DNA of 64,000 nt, taken from assembly GCF_023159225.1 (NCBI RefSeq), contig NC_063171.1, positions 868,001 to 932,000 of the forward strand, in the 5' to 3' direction. Each line of letters begins with the position of its first letter. The first letter of the stretch is position 1. Of the stretch, positions 55,337-64,000 are shown in pieces. The position numbers and the translations under genes are program-made. The DNA is from Perognathus longimembris pacificus (lineage: Eukaryota; Chordata; Mammalia; Rodentia; Heteromyidae). The notes under the pieces were generated by a model. That model searched no databases, had not been told where the DNA came from, and saw nothing but the letters and a program-made list of their open reading frames with translations.

Positions 55337-55621
55337 TTAGTGTGTTCTTGTTTGTAGTCTTTTGGGTAGATGCCCAAAAGTGAGCCTTCTGAGGAATCTC
55401 CATACCAGTTTCCAGAGTGGCTGAACCAGTTGATATCCCCACCAACAATGAAGTAGGGTTCCCTTTTGCCCACATCCCCTCCAACATTTATTATTGTTAG
55501 TTTTCTTGATATAGGACATTCTTACTGGGGTGAAATGGAATCTCAATGTTGCTTTGATTTGCATTTCTTTTATGGCCAGTGATATAGAACACTTTTTCAT
55601 ATGTCTCTTGGCCATTCTCAT
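55337..55621 (-). pseudogene. L1 ORF2 C-terminal fragment with Cys/His knuckle
   Basis: A 94-codon piece with [16 protein letters not shown] and [18 protein letters not shown], the conserved C-terminal region of L1 ORF2p. The same region is present in the copies at 148-648 and 14092-14838. Relative to those it lacks a segment near 55385, where [10 protein letters not shown] would be expected, and then shifts frame. Confidence 0.92.
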
Positions 55622-56674
55622 TTCCTCATCAGAGAAGTCTCTTTTTAAGTCTTTAGCCCACTTGTTGAGGGGGCAGTTGATTCTTTGTGGTTATGTTTTG
55701 GTGGAATTTAATTGTTTTAGTTTTGTATATATTTTAGATATGAGGCCTTTGTCCGTTGTATGCCTGATAAAGATCTTTTGCCAATCTGTGGGCTTTCTGT
55801 TTATCTTGCGAGCTATATCCTTTTCCGTGCAGAAGCTCTGCAGTTTGATGCAGTCCCATTTGTCCATCCTTTCTTTGATTTGTAGCATTTCTAGGTCTTT
55901 GTTAAGGAAGTCCTGTCCTGTGCCAAGGAGCCCAAGTGTTTCTCCTACTCCTTGTTCTAGTGTTTTCAGGGTATCTGTTTTAATGTCGAGGTCTTTGATC
56001 CATTGATTTTGATGCAGGGTGATATATAAGGATCTGGTTTTAGTTTGTTGCAGGTGTTGAACGCGTTTTGCCAGCACCATTTGTTAAAGAGGCTATCTTT
56101 CTTCCATCCTATATTTTTAGCTCCTTTATCAAAGATTAAGTAGGCATAGTTCTGTGGGTTCATTTCTGGGTCTTCAATTCTGTTCCATTGGTCTTCAGGC
56201 CTGTTCCGGTGCCAATACCAAGCTGTTTTTATTACTATAGCCTTGTAATACAGCTTGAAGTTGGATATTGTCACTCCTCCAGCCCTGTTCTTTCTGCTTA
56301 GGATTGTTTTTGCTGTTCTGGGTCTTTTATTGTTCCATATGAATTTCTGGATTGCTTCCTCTATTTCATTAAAAAATGGTGTTGGGATATTAATGGGTAT
56401 TGCATTGAATTTGTAGATAGCCTTTGGCAATATTGCTATTTTAATTATATTAATCCTCCCAATCCAGGAGCATGGGAGGTTTTTCCATTTCCTTAGTTCT
56501 GCCTTAATTTCGTTTTTTCATGTTTTTAAAGTTTTCATCATAGAGGTCTTTCACTTCTTAGGTTAAGGTTATTCCTAGGAATTTTATGTTTTTTGAGGCT
56601 ATTGCAAAAGGAGTTGCTTTCCTGATTTCAGCCTCGGTCTTCAGCTCATTAGCATATAGAAAGGCCGTTGATTT

Positions 56675-57025
56675 TTAAGGGTTTATTTTATATCCTGCAA
56701 CTTTGCCAAAATTTTGGATCAGCTCTAGTAGCTTCGGGGTAGAGTCTATGGGTTTCTTTTGGTGTAGGGTCATGTCATCTGCAAAGTGAGAAAGTTTAAC
56801 TTCATCCTTTCCTATTTGGACCCCCTTTATGCTTTCTTCTTCCCTAATTGCTCTGGCTAGGAATTCTAGTACTATGTTGAAGAGGAGGGGAGAGAGCGGA
56901 CATCCCTGTCTTGCTCCTGATTTTAAAGGGAATGGCTTTAGCTTTTCACCATTTAGGATTTTGCTTGCTGTTGGGTTGTCATAGACTGCCTTTATTATAT
57001 TCAGGAATGTTCCCTGGAATCCCAA
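56675..57025 (-). pseudogene. L1 ORF2 reverse-transcriptase core fragment
   Basis: A 116-codon open piece carrying two catalytic blocks of the reverse transcriptase: [17 protein letters not shown] and the FADD box (FADDMTLH, with F where the L1 family has F or Y). Both neighbours are out of frame, so it is a relic. It belongs to the L1 listed at 54565-57948. Confidence 0.93.
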
Positions 57026-57992
57026 TTTTCTAGTATGTTTATCATAAATGGGTCCCAGATTTTATCGAACGCCTTTTCTGCATCCAGAAATATAACCATG
57101 TGATTCTTTACCTTGCTCCGGTTGATGTGGTGAATTGCATTAATTGACTTGCGCATATTGAACCATCTTTGCATCCCTGGGATGAATCCAGTTTGATCAT
57201 GGTGTATGAGTTTTTTTTGATCACCTGTTGAAGTTGATTGGCCAGAATTTTGTTGAGAATTTTTGCATCTATATTCATCAGGGAAATTGGTCTATAGTCC
57301 TCTTCCGTGATGAGTCCCTGCCTGGTTTTGGGATGAGGGTTATACTGGCTTCATAAAATGTGTCTGGTAGTGAACTTTCTCTTTCAATTTCATTGAAGAG
57401 TTTGAAAAATATTGGTGTGAGTTTTGTTTTGAAAGCCTTGTAGAATTCTGCTGTGAATCCGTCTGGACCTGGGCTTTTCTTAGGATGGGAGATCACTTAT
57501 TGCCCTTTCTATTTCAGTGCTGGATATGGGGTCTGTTTAGAAGGTTTAAATCTTAATGGTTGAGTTTGTGGATATTAATTTTTTTCTAGGAAATTGTTTA
57601 TTTTTTCCAGGTTCTCGAATTTTTTGGCATAAAGGTTTGCAAAATTGTCCCTTATTGTCTTCTGAATTTTGGTTGTTTCTGTGGTGATGTTACCTGTTTC
57701 ATCTCTGATCTTGTTTATTTGGGTGTGCTGCCTTCGTTTTTTGGTCAGGTTTGCTAGGGGTCTGTCTATCTTGTTAATTTATTCAAAGAACCAACTCTTT
57801 GTTTTCTTTATTCTTTTGATGGTTTTCTTTGTCTCTAATTCATTTAATTCTGATTTGATTTTAATTATTTGCTTCTTTCTATTGACTTGGGGTTTGGCTT
57901 GTTGTTCTCCTTCGAGGAGATTAAGGTGTTTGCTTAATTTGTTGAGTACCTTCATTCTTTTTGAAGGATAAGGATGAAAAACCTTTTGTTCA

Positions 57993-58240
57993 AAAACCAG
58001 ATTGATGGCTCACACCTATAATCCTAGCCACTGAGGTGGCTGAAATTTGAGGATCTTGGTTTGAAGCCATCCAGGGGAAGGAAAGCCTATGAGATTCTTA
58101 TCTCCAATTAGCTACCAAAAAAGCTGGAAATGGAGCTGTGGCTCAAGTGGTAGAGTGCTACCTTCGAGCAAAATTAATCTTAAGGACAGTGCCCAGTCCC
58201 TGAATGGAAGCAAAAGCCCAGGACTGAAAGAAGAAAATAA
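57993..58240 (+). mobile_element. Composite SINE
   Basis: GATTGATGGCTCACACCTAT, CCACTGAGGTGGCTGAAATT, GAAGCCATCCAGGGGAAGGA, GGAGCTGTGGCTCAAGTGGT and AAAAGCCCAGGACTGAAAG. The tail continues as CTAT and TA repeats. Confidence 0.9.
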
Positions 58241-58292
58241 AGTTATCTATCTATCTATACATATATATGTATATATACATATATATATATAA
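58241..58292. repeat. (CTAT)n/(TA)n microsatellite at a SINE 3' end
   Basis: ATCTATCTATCTATAC then ATATATATGTATATATACAT. Confidence 0.94.
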
Positions 58293-58935
58293 TTGTTCAA
58301 TCATTGAAGAAGATTGAGAGCGCTTTTTTAAAGCTAGTATTTTGTTGTTGTTTTTGTTTCTCCTGACTGGAATCCACCTGGCACCCAGAACCTGCCAGCT
58401 TCCCACTGTGTGCTCTGCTCATGTCGTCTTCACACATGAATGGGGAGGTCTTGGCAGTGCCTATCAATGTCCATATGCGGTATAAGAAACACACCAGAAC
58501 ATCCTCGATCTAGAAATGTGTAAGGGCAGGTGCAAAAAAATAGATGGGATGGGGGTGGGAGTCTATATTAAATATATTTTACATTTTCTATATCTCATAA
58601 TATTGATACCATAAAATCTTGCAGACGAGGTAGACATTGTACCTCCCAATGTCTCAGTATTTCTTGCTCATCCTACACAAAAGGAGATGGGAAGAACACT
58701 AGGGGACAGAGGTATTGGTGCTATTCCACCTCTTCCCTTTCTACTTAGAATCCCTATAAACAGACCAGGAGCACTTTAGCTTAGAAACTGATGAGCTAAC
58801 CCAAGAAACAAGTTGGGAATTGGAGATTGAAATTACAACTGGAACATACTAACTTTAACAACCAAAATAATAATGAAGTTGTATAGTTTACTCAATATAA
58901 GAAGGAATATTTGAAAGAATTAAAAGTAATAGCAG
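58293..58935. other. Unique sequence, no gene seen
   Basis: The 65-codon minus frame at 58297-58494 has no recognised domain. Confidence 0.4.
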
Positions 58936-59025
58936 TAGCCAGTGTGCCTGGGGCACAAGCCTATAATCTTAACCATATAAACGGCAGAGAGCTGAGAATT
59001 GCTATTTGAAGCCAGCTAGGGCAGA
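58936..59025 (+). mobile_element. Composite SINE, left part of an interrupted copy
   Basis: GTAGCCAGTGTGCCTGGGGC, GAGAGCTGAGAATTGCTATT and GAAGCCAGCTAGGGCAG. Its right end reappears at 59228-59290 after an inverted SINE. Confidence 0.8.
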
Positions 59026-59227
59026 CTTTTTCTGTTTTGTCAGTTGTGGGGTTTGAACTCAGGGCCTGAGCACTGTCTTTCAGCTGTTTTGTGCTCAAGG
59101 CTAATGCTCTACCACTTGAGCCACTTCTGGGCTGTTTTTTGTTTTGTTTTGTTTTTAATGTGGTTAATGGGAGAAGAGTCTCACAGGGACTTTTCTGCTC
59201 GGGCTGGCTTTGAACCACAACCCTCAG
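59026..59227 (-). mobile_element. Composite SINE in inverse orientation within another
   Basis: GGGGTTTGAACTCAGGGCCT, GCTCAAGGCTAATGCTCTAC, CACTTGAGCCACTTCTGG, then a GTTTTGTTTTGTTTTT run, TGTGGTTAATGGGAGAAGAG and GGGCTGGCTTTGAACCACAA. The outer B1-like end is missing. Confidence 0.85.
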
Positions 59228-59290
59228 CCTTGAGTGAAAATACTTAAGGACAATTCTTAGGCCCTGAGTTCAAGCCCCAGTAACATAATC
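59228..59290 (+). mobile_element. Composite SINE, right end of the interrupted copy
   Basis: CCTTGAGTGAAAATACTTAA, GGCCCTGAGTTCAAGCCCCA and GTAACAT complete the plus-strand element begun at 58936, with its middle deleted. Confidence 0.78.
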
Positions 59291-60250
59291 TAAAATAAAA
59301 ATAAATAGTAGCAGGAAAAAGTTTGAACTTAAGATCACCATATATTTTACTTATCTTCTTTCTTTCTACAGAAGATGTGTAAATAAATAATTTGGGTAAA
59401 TTGATAGGATTCTTTTTAAACTGCTCTCTAAGAAACCCTCAGATACAAGAAGACAAAGAAGAAGGAGGAGGAGGAGGAGGAGAAGGAGGAGGAGGAGGAG
59501 GAGGCGCTGGAAGTATTTGGTACTTGTAGCTTTTCATTTCTAATCTTGTAGAATGCTGCCTTGGTTGAATGAAAATGTTTCTCTGCAGGGCACCTATCAG
59601 TGAAAGGTGATTTTAATGGAACTTCTCCTTTAATGTTTAATCCAGTTTCTTCATTCTTTCCCAGTGAGTGCTTAAGTGCTAACATTTTAGTTATTGGAAT
59701 GTGGGATTTTATTTTCTTGGATTCCTTCTCATTACCAACTTCATTTTTTGGAATCAGTTTACTTAGGCTCTTTTTCAACAAGGGAACATAATTCATCCTT
59801 CAGAATACATCTTATATTTGGTCCCTGTTCAGCAAGGACCAAATATAGACTATACATTAAGACTAAAGTTCTGAAGAGCATTGCCTCCTACATTAAATAT
59901 TTTCTAATGCTAAATGAATTGTTTTCCCCCACCCCCTGCTTTTGTATCTACCATTCTGCATTTATGCCTAGTCATTTATATATCTATATCCTCTATGGAA
60001 GTGTTAAAGTTATAGCCCCATTTACCTTTGCGTCCCCAGTGTGTACTATATATTAGGAGTTTATCAAATGACCTGAAAGACTAAATGGATAGTCAATGCA
60101 AGACGCATGGCTGCTTGACTCAGCTCTTACTCTCCTAGTTCTAACTCTCACAGCTCTAAGACTATGTAAGGAAGAATAAGTCAAGAAGAGAGTATGTATG
60201 TTGGTCAACTGAGATGAATGAGATGTAGAGTCTATATAGAAGATCCAAAT
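59291..60250. other. Unique sequence with one (GGA)n tract
   Basis: Includes the tract at 59456-59505. The 122-codon minus frame at 59428-59796 and the 120-codon plus frame at 59694-60056 have no recognised domain. The minus frame translates the tract as poly-Ser. Confidence 0.4.
59456..59505. repeat. (GGA)n tract
   Basis: GAGGAGGAGGAGGAG units. Confidence 0.95.
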
Positions 60251-60254
60251 TCAA

Positions 60255-60425
60255 ACTGTTCTTCCACATGCTTTACAAATTTGATAATGTTCATTAATAT
60301 TCAAGAGTTTTATTACCCTGGCTATAGAGATAATATTTACCTCAATGTTATTGTGAAGATTTCATTGAAAAAAATTAAACTCTACACCTAAAGTATGCAC
60401 AATAGGAACTTGGTGAGCGTTTGTT
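60255..60425 (-). mobile_element. MIR-like fragment (ancient)
   Basis: GAGATAATATTTACCTCAAT, GTTATTGTGAAGATTTCATT and TATGCACAATAGGAACTTGG follow the 3' half of a reverse MIR. Confidence 0.6.
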
Positions 60426-60958
60426 TCCCCTAAAAAATTCTTTTTACCAGTTTGCATTATTTAACTTTAATAGTTGATGCTATATTAATATGTGATCAGA
60501 TATTCTAAAGCATTATACAGTAATAGAAGCATTATATAGTAGTCAAAAATAATACAGTAGTTAAGCATTACACAGTAGTAGAAAAATGTTGGCCAATTCC
60601 CATGACAAAGTTCAATTTACTTTTTTTCTTCTTTTACTTTAGTTTTCCACAAGTATTTATTTACTATTTCTAGATAGCCATACGTGGCATCAATTGGATA
60701 GAGAGGAAGGGAACAGGGACAAAGAGATGAAGGTAAGATGGGTGTTTGGGTTGAATTATTTCTGAGTCAGTAGGTATTTACAAGTAAATACCATACTGAG
60801 TTTGTATATGAATCTCTCTTGATGAAATATTACTTAAAAATGGTCTTACCTTGACTCTTTTTTCTCCTCAAAATTTTAGGTTGTTATTGCTTAAATCCCA
60901 ACAATATGTGCCAACCTAAATAAAGAGTGAAATATGAAATGTCTTTTTGTGGGGGAAG
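60426..60958. other. Unique AT-rich sequence with a small degenerate minisatellite
   Basis: A 60505-60590 stretch repeats AAGCATTA(T/C)ACAGTA-type units three times. Nothing else recognised. Confidence 0.5.
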
Positions 60959-60960
60959 GA

Positions 60961-61019
60961 GCTTGGTACTGGGGCTTGAATTCAGGATGTAGGTAAACCC
61001 CCTGATCTTTTATGCTCAA
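60961..61019 (-). mobile_element. SINE right-unit fragment, minus strand
   Basis: TTGGTACTGGGGCTTGAATT and TTTATGCTCAAA are the reverse complement of the composite SINE 3' end. It lies head to head with the plus-strand fragment that follows. Confidence 0.75.
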
Positions 61020-61117
61020 AAACTAGAAGTTAAGCTATGTCTCAAAGTGGTAGAATGCTAGTTTTGAGCAAAGGAGCTCAGGGACAGCACCCAAACCCTA
61101 AGTTCAAGTCCCATAAC

Positions 61118-61120
<3 letters not shown>
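61020..61120 (+). mobile_element. SINE right-unit fragment, plus strand
   Basis: GAAGTTAAGCTATGTCTCAA, GTGGTAGAATGCTAGTTTTG, AGCTCAGGGACAGCACCCAA and GTTCAAGTCCCATAACTGAC. It runs directly into the (TG)n at 61121. Confidence 0.85.

Positions 61121-61154
<34 letters not shown>
61121..61154. repeat. (TG)n microsatellite at a SINE 3' end
   Basis: About 16 TG units directly after the SINE. Confidence 0.97.
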
Positions 61155-61156
<2 letters not shown>

Positions 61157-61760
61157 TTTATGTGTCATATATGTATTATATATGATTTATATGTGCATAT
61201 TATAGAGAGAAAAAAAGAGAGCTTCCGATTTCAACTTTATTCCCTTTCAGTTTTTGTACATTTTTATTATTTCATGTATCCAGGTTTAATTCAGTTATTT
61301 TTTCAGTTTATATCAACAAAAACACAAACTTCCACCATAATGTAAACATGCTACTGGTTAAACTCATTCGTTCATTTATAAAAAATATAATCCAACATGA
61401 TGGATGCTTCCTAAAGATTAAGATGTAGCTAATGGCAAAAAAAAAGTAATATTCTTCCTCACTGAGGAAAAGAAATACTAAAACTTGTCTGTCTAGTATA
61501 TCATTTGTAATAAGATGATAGAGTGGATAGATCTTAAATTATTAATAAACTTGTTAACTGATAAAGGTCATTACATGATATATATGTACATAAATATACA
61601 TATATATAGTCAAATAAGTTGAGATGAAAATAATGTGGGAACAATACCGGATTAATTCTACAAAGTGGTAGTGAGCTTGCAGATTCTAAATGTTTCCTTA
61701 GATTGTTTCTTATTGAGAAAATAAAGAAAAAAATCTTCTGTTGCCAAAAAATATGAAAAA
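61155..61760. other. Unique AT-rich sequence
   Basis: TA-rich patches at 61160-61205 and 61578-61608. No gene seen. Confidence 0.4.
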
Positions 61761-61761
61761 A

Positions 61762-61972
61762 TTGCCAAAAGCCTCTGGCTTATTCCTATACTTAGAAGGC
61801 TGAGATCTGAGAACCACAGCTTGAAGCTGACCTGGGCAAGAAAGTCTGTGATTCTTTTGTCTTCAATTAATGTCCAAAAAGCTGAAAATAGAGGCTTGAA
61901 TCAGGTGGCAGAACATCAGCCTTAAATGGAAAAGCTAACTTGAAGCCTCACCACAAGCACAAGTGTGTGCAT
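61762..61972 (+). mobile_element. Composite SINE
   Basis: AAAAGCCTCTGGCTTATTCC, TTAGAAGGCTGAGATCTGAG, TTGAAGCTGACCTGGGCAAG and AGGCTTGAATCAGGTGGCAG, followed by a CA-rich tail to about 61992. Confidence 0.85.
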
Positions 61973-61992
61973 GCACACACATACACACACAG

Positions 61993-62905
61993 TATAAAAT
62001 GTTATGATTTATCATTTTTGGGATTTGAAATGAATTCTATTAAGTTAAGGCTTTTAGCTGTCTTGAAGTTAAAACAACAAATAAGCCATAGTTGGTGACT
62101 TTTTATTTCCTACACTTGAATCCTTCTTTCCCTGTAACACTTAAAATATCCAAAATTTGCCAAGAAATATTTCATCAAGTCCATTATTCTCTTATAGAAT
62201 ATGTCCTTGGTGTTTAACCACACTGGGAAATACCTGTGGGACATAAAAAAGCAAACATTTATAGGGTTCCAAAAAGACTTCAATAAATATTTATGAGTCC
62301 TAACATCCTTAGGAAAAGATAGTACAATCTTCTTCATGATGTATATGCTTCAACCTAATTCTTAGTCATTACTTCTAGAAATACTACTTTATATTTAGTG
62401 GATCCTTTGATGTTTATTTAGTAAAAAGATTTCTACTTAAGTCACATATCCTTTATGTCTCTAAAAGAATTGCTCTTTTTTCCCCCAGCTTTTACTCAAC
62501 TTCAGTGCAAAGATTGGAAAAGATATTCGAAATAAGCGAAAATCAATAAAGGTTTTAGAGAAAGTATAGTTAATGTTGAAGCAATAGGATATTGTTTATT
62601 TATCTTAGTGACAGCTTGATGGTGTTCTTTATCTTTAGCCCAGGAAGACTACCATAATAACCCATCACGGTCACATATTAACTAAAAACATTTGTGAGTT
62701 CTCTAGTAAACTTGACTTCTTTCCTTTGCCATTTGCTGTCCTTTTCACCTAAGACACATGACCTATATTATAGTTATTGCAGCTGAATGTAACATGATAG
62801 CCTGCAACTCCATATACATTTCATTGAGTACAGCAATAGATGGAGTGCTCAACCCTGTAAGAGGGACAGACACACAAAAAGGAAAGCATCATTCCAGAAT
62901 GTTTT
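61993..62905. other. Unique AT-rich sequence
   Basis: No repeat or gene recognised. Frames at 62110-62337 and 62758-62967 have no identifiable domain. Confidence 0.4.
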
Positions 62906-62909
62906 TAAG

Positions 62910-63085
62910 AGAGCAGATTAAGGAAACAGACTGCTTAAATTTGAATTCTGGATTTGATTCTTATTAGGTTCATGACCTTGTCCAAGTTCCTTAACTCTCT
63001 CATAAACAGGATTTTTAGGCAAACTTGTTTCACAGAGGATTTAAGAAGGTAAAGGATGATATCCAAGCACATAGTCTTTTCATAT
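62910..63085 (-). mobile_element. MIR SINE (ancient)
   Basis: AATTTGAATTCTGGATTTGA, GTTCATGACCTTGTCCAAGT, TCCTTAACTCTCTCATAAAC, CACAGAGGATTTAAGAAGGT and CCAAGCACATAGTC follow the reverse MIR consensus. Confidence 0.75.
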
Positions 63086-63384
63086 GCTCTTTAAAATATG
63101 TATTAAGTGTTTAAATGATTACAAAAGCAGCATCTGGCAATGTTAGATTTCGAGGTGTAAACAAATTTCTATGTGGGGGCAGGTAGAAGACACCATTTCT
63201 GCCTGGAGGTTATAAACTCAGGGAAGATATTTCAGAGTTTTCCCAAGAGCTTAGTAACAGTCAACGGAGAGGCGTACAGGAGGTGAGGAGGCCTGTGGGA
63301 CAGTACATATCAAGATAATGACAAGAAAAGAATCCTATCCCATAAAATGGCATGATACATTCATGGAAAGGACAAGGGGGTTGG

Positions 63385-63830
63385 CATAATTCTGTAAAGT
63401 TACCATCACAAAGTAGGACACACTGGGTAGTTTAGGGAAGACTTTATTGTGTCATAATTCTGCAAGCTATGAGTGTAAGGTGAGGTGTTGTCAGGGAGGT
63501 CATGCTCTTTTGAAGCATAGGAATCCTTTCTTCCTTCTTAGTGTCTGGTGATTTTCCAACAGCCTCTGACGTTTCTTCATGTATAAAGTTCACACTAACC
63601 CAACATCTTCTTAGTGTGCTCTTGCTGTATCTCTCCATTTTCTTACATAAGCATCTCTATGAGTTTGGTTTCCCTTTATATAAGGATATCAAGCATATTA
63701 TATTCTAGTCTGTTGTAATAGACCTTAATCTAACAATGGTCAGCCTGTTTCCAAACAAGGTTACTTTCTGAGGCAGTGGAAGTTAGAATTCAAACATGCT
63801 TTTGGGAAAGTATAATTTAAACATAAAAGT
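63385..63830 (-). mobile_element. MaLR-like LTR, minus strand (ancient)
   Basis: GTTACCATCACAAAGTAGGA, CACACTGGGTAGTTTAGGGA, AGACTTTATTGTGTCATAAT, CTGGTGATTTTCCAACAGCC, TTCCAAACAAGGTTACTTTC and TGAGGCAGTGGAAGTTAGAA follow a mammal-wide MaLR-type LTR in reverse, strongly diverged. The minus frame at 63444-63638 is incidental. Confidence 0.6.
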
Positions 63831-64000
63831 CTTTTTTGAGTATAAGACTCTGAAAGAAATAAGTAAACAAGGATAGAATAAAAAGTTACATGGTGGAATT
63901 CAGACTTTTATTTTGCAGAAAATAAGAAGAAAACATATTTTACTGAGCTGAACAATTAAATCAGATCTACATTCTCATAAACACGTTAGTGGGCAGTGTA

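Larger units (their letters stand above)
54565..57948 (-). mobile_element. L1 LINE, 5'-truncated, ORF2 and 3' UTR
   Basis: Minus-strand L1 of about 3.4 kb. The 3' UTR is at 54565-55075, with a T-rich stretch at 54566-54583 as the poly(A) side. ORF2 remnants in order on the minus strand are 57278-57496 ([12 protein letters not shown]), 56675-57025 ([12 protein letters not shown] and the catalytic FADD), 55966-56430 ([14 protein letters not shown]), 55691-56080, 55337-55621 (knuckle [13 protein letters not shown]) and 55082-55321 (KMWYIYTMEFYAT). L1 ORF2p nicks target DNA and reverse-transcribes L1 and SINE RNA. Here frameshifts and stops break it and the endonuclease half is missing. Probable TSD CCTTCATTC at 54556-54564 and 57949-57957, extended by a T run. 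Confidence 0.94.

Noticed and set aside
59428..60056. 122-codon minus and 120-codon plus frames
   Set aside because: The first includes poly-Ser from the (GGA)n tract. The second has no domain and lies in AT-rich unique DNA.
1..64000. CRISPR arrays, bacterial operons, phage modules or defence systems
   Set aside because: The window is plainly mammalian nuclear DNA. Direct repeats are microsatellites or dispersed SINEs, without regular spacers.

Overview
The window looks like nuclear DNA of a mammal, almost certainly a rodent. It is AT-rich, has no operon-like coding density, and is full of L1 LINEs, tRNA-derived and 7SL/B1-like SINEs, retroviral LTRs, MIRs and microsatellites. The dominant young SINEs are composites: a dimer of ID-like tRNA units, and a B1-like head joined to the same right-hand unit. 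From general knowledge of rodent SINEs this composition points to a Castorimorpha/geomyoid-type lineage (kangaroo rat, pocket mouse or relatives). That assignment is inference and was not checked against a repeat library. I found no convincing host protein-coding gene, structural RNA gene or CRISPR array. Long open frames are L1 ORF2 remnants, translated simple repeats, or lengths expected by chance.

Layout. 1-3.1 kb: an L1 ORF2 fragment cut by the window edge, a young ID-like dimer SINE with a perfect 16-bp target-site duplication (TSD), and a 3'-UTR-only L1 insertion with its own TSD. 3.1-13.9 kb: many SINEs whose 3' tails run into microsatellites, with unique sequence between them. 13.9-16.4 kb: an L1 with a 5' inversion (twin-priming structure), interrupted by a 646-bp solo LTR flanked by a 6-bp TSD. 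16.4-30 kb: SINEs, MIRs and an ancient L1 fragment at 25.6-26.5 kb. 30-36 kb: polypurine tracts plus unique sequence resembling conserved non-coding DNA. 36.5-42.3 kb: MaLR-like LTRs, a MIR, old L1 tails and microsatellites. 42.3-51 kb: unique sequence, SINEs and three LTR-like segments. 51.4-54.2 kb: the longest nearly repeat-free block, with possible regulatory sequence. 54.2-58 kb: an old LTR and a 3.4-kb 5'-truncated L1 on the minus strand, with recognisable but broken reverse-transcriptase ORF2 pieces and its 3' UTR. 58-64 kb: SINEs in nested and inverted arrangements, MIRs and an old LTR at the end.

The genes do not form a pathway. What can be read is a history of insertions: L1 machinery moving itself and the SINEs, old elements split by younger ones, and SINE tails expanding into microsatellites. 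The window is best read as intergenic or intronic sequence. No previously undescribed biological system is visible. The items most worth a second look are the twin-primed L1 with its nested solo LTR, the SINE-tail microsatellites, and a few AT-rich unique blocks that may be conserved enhancers.
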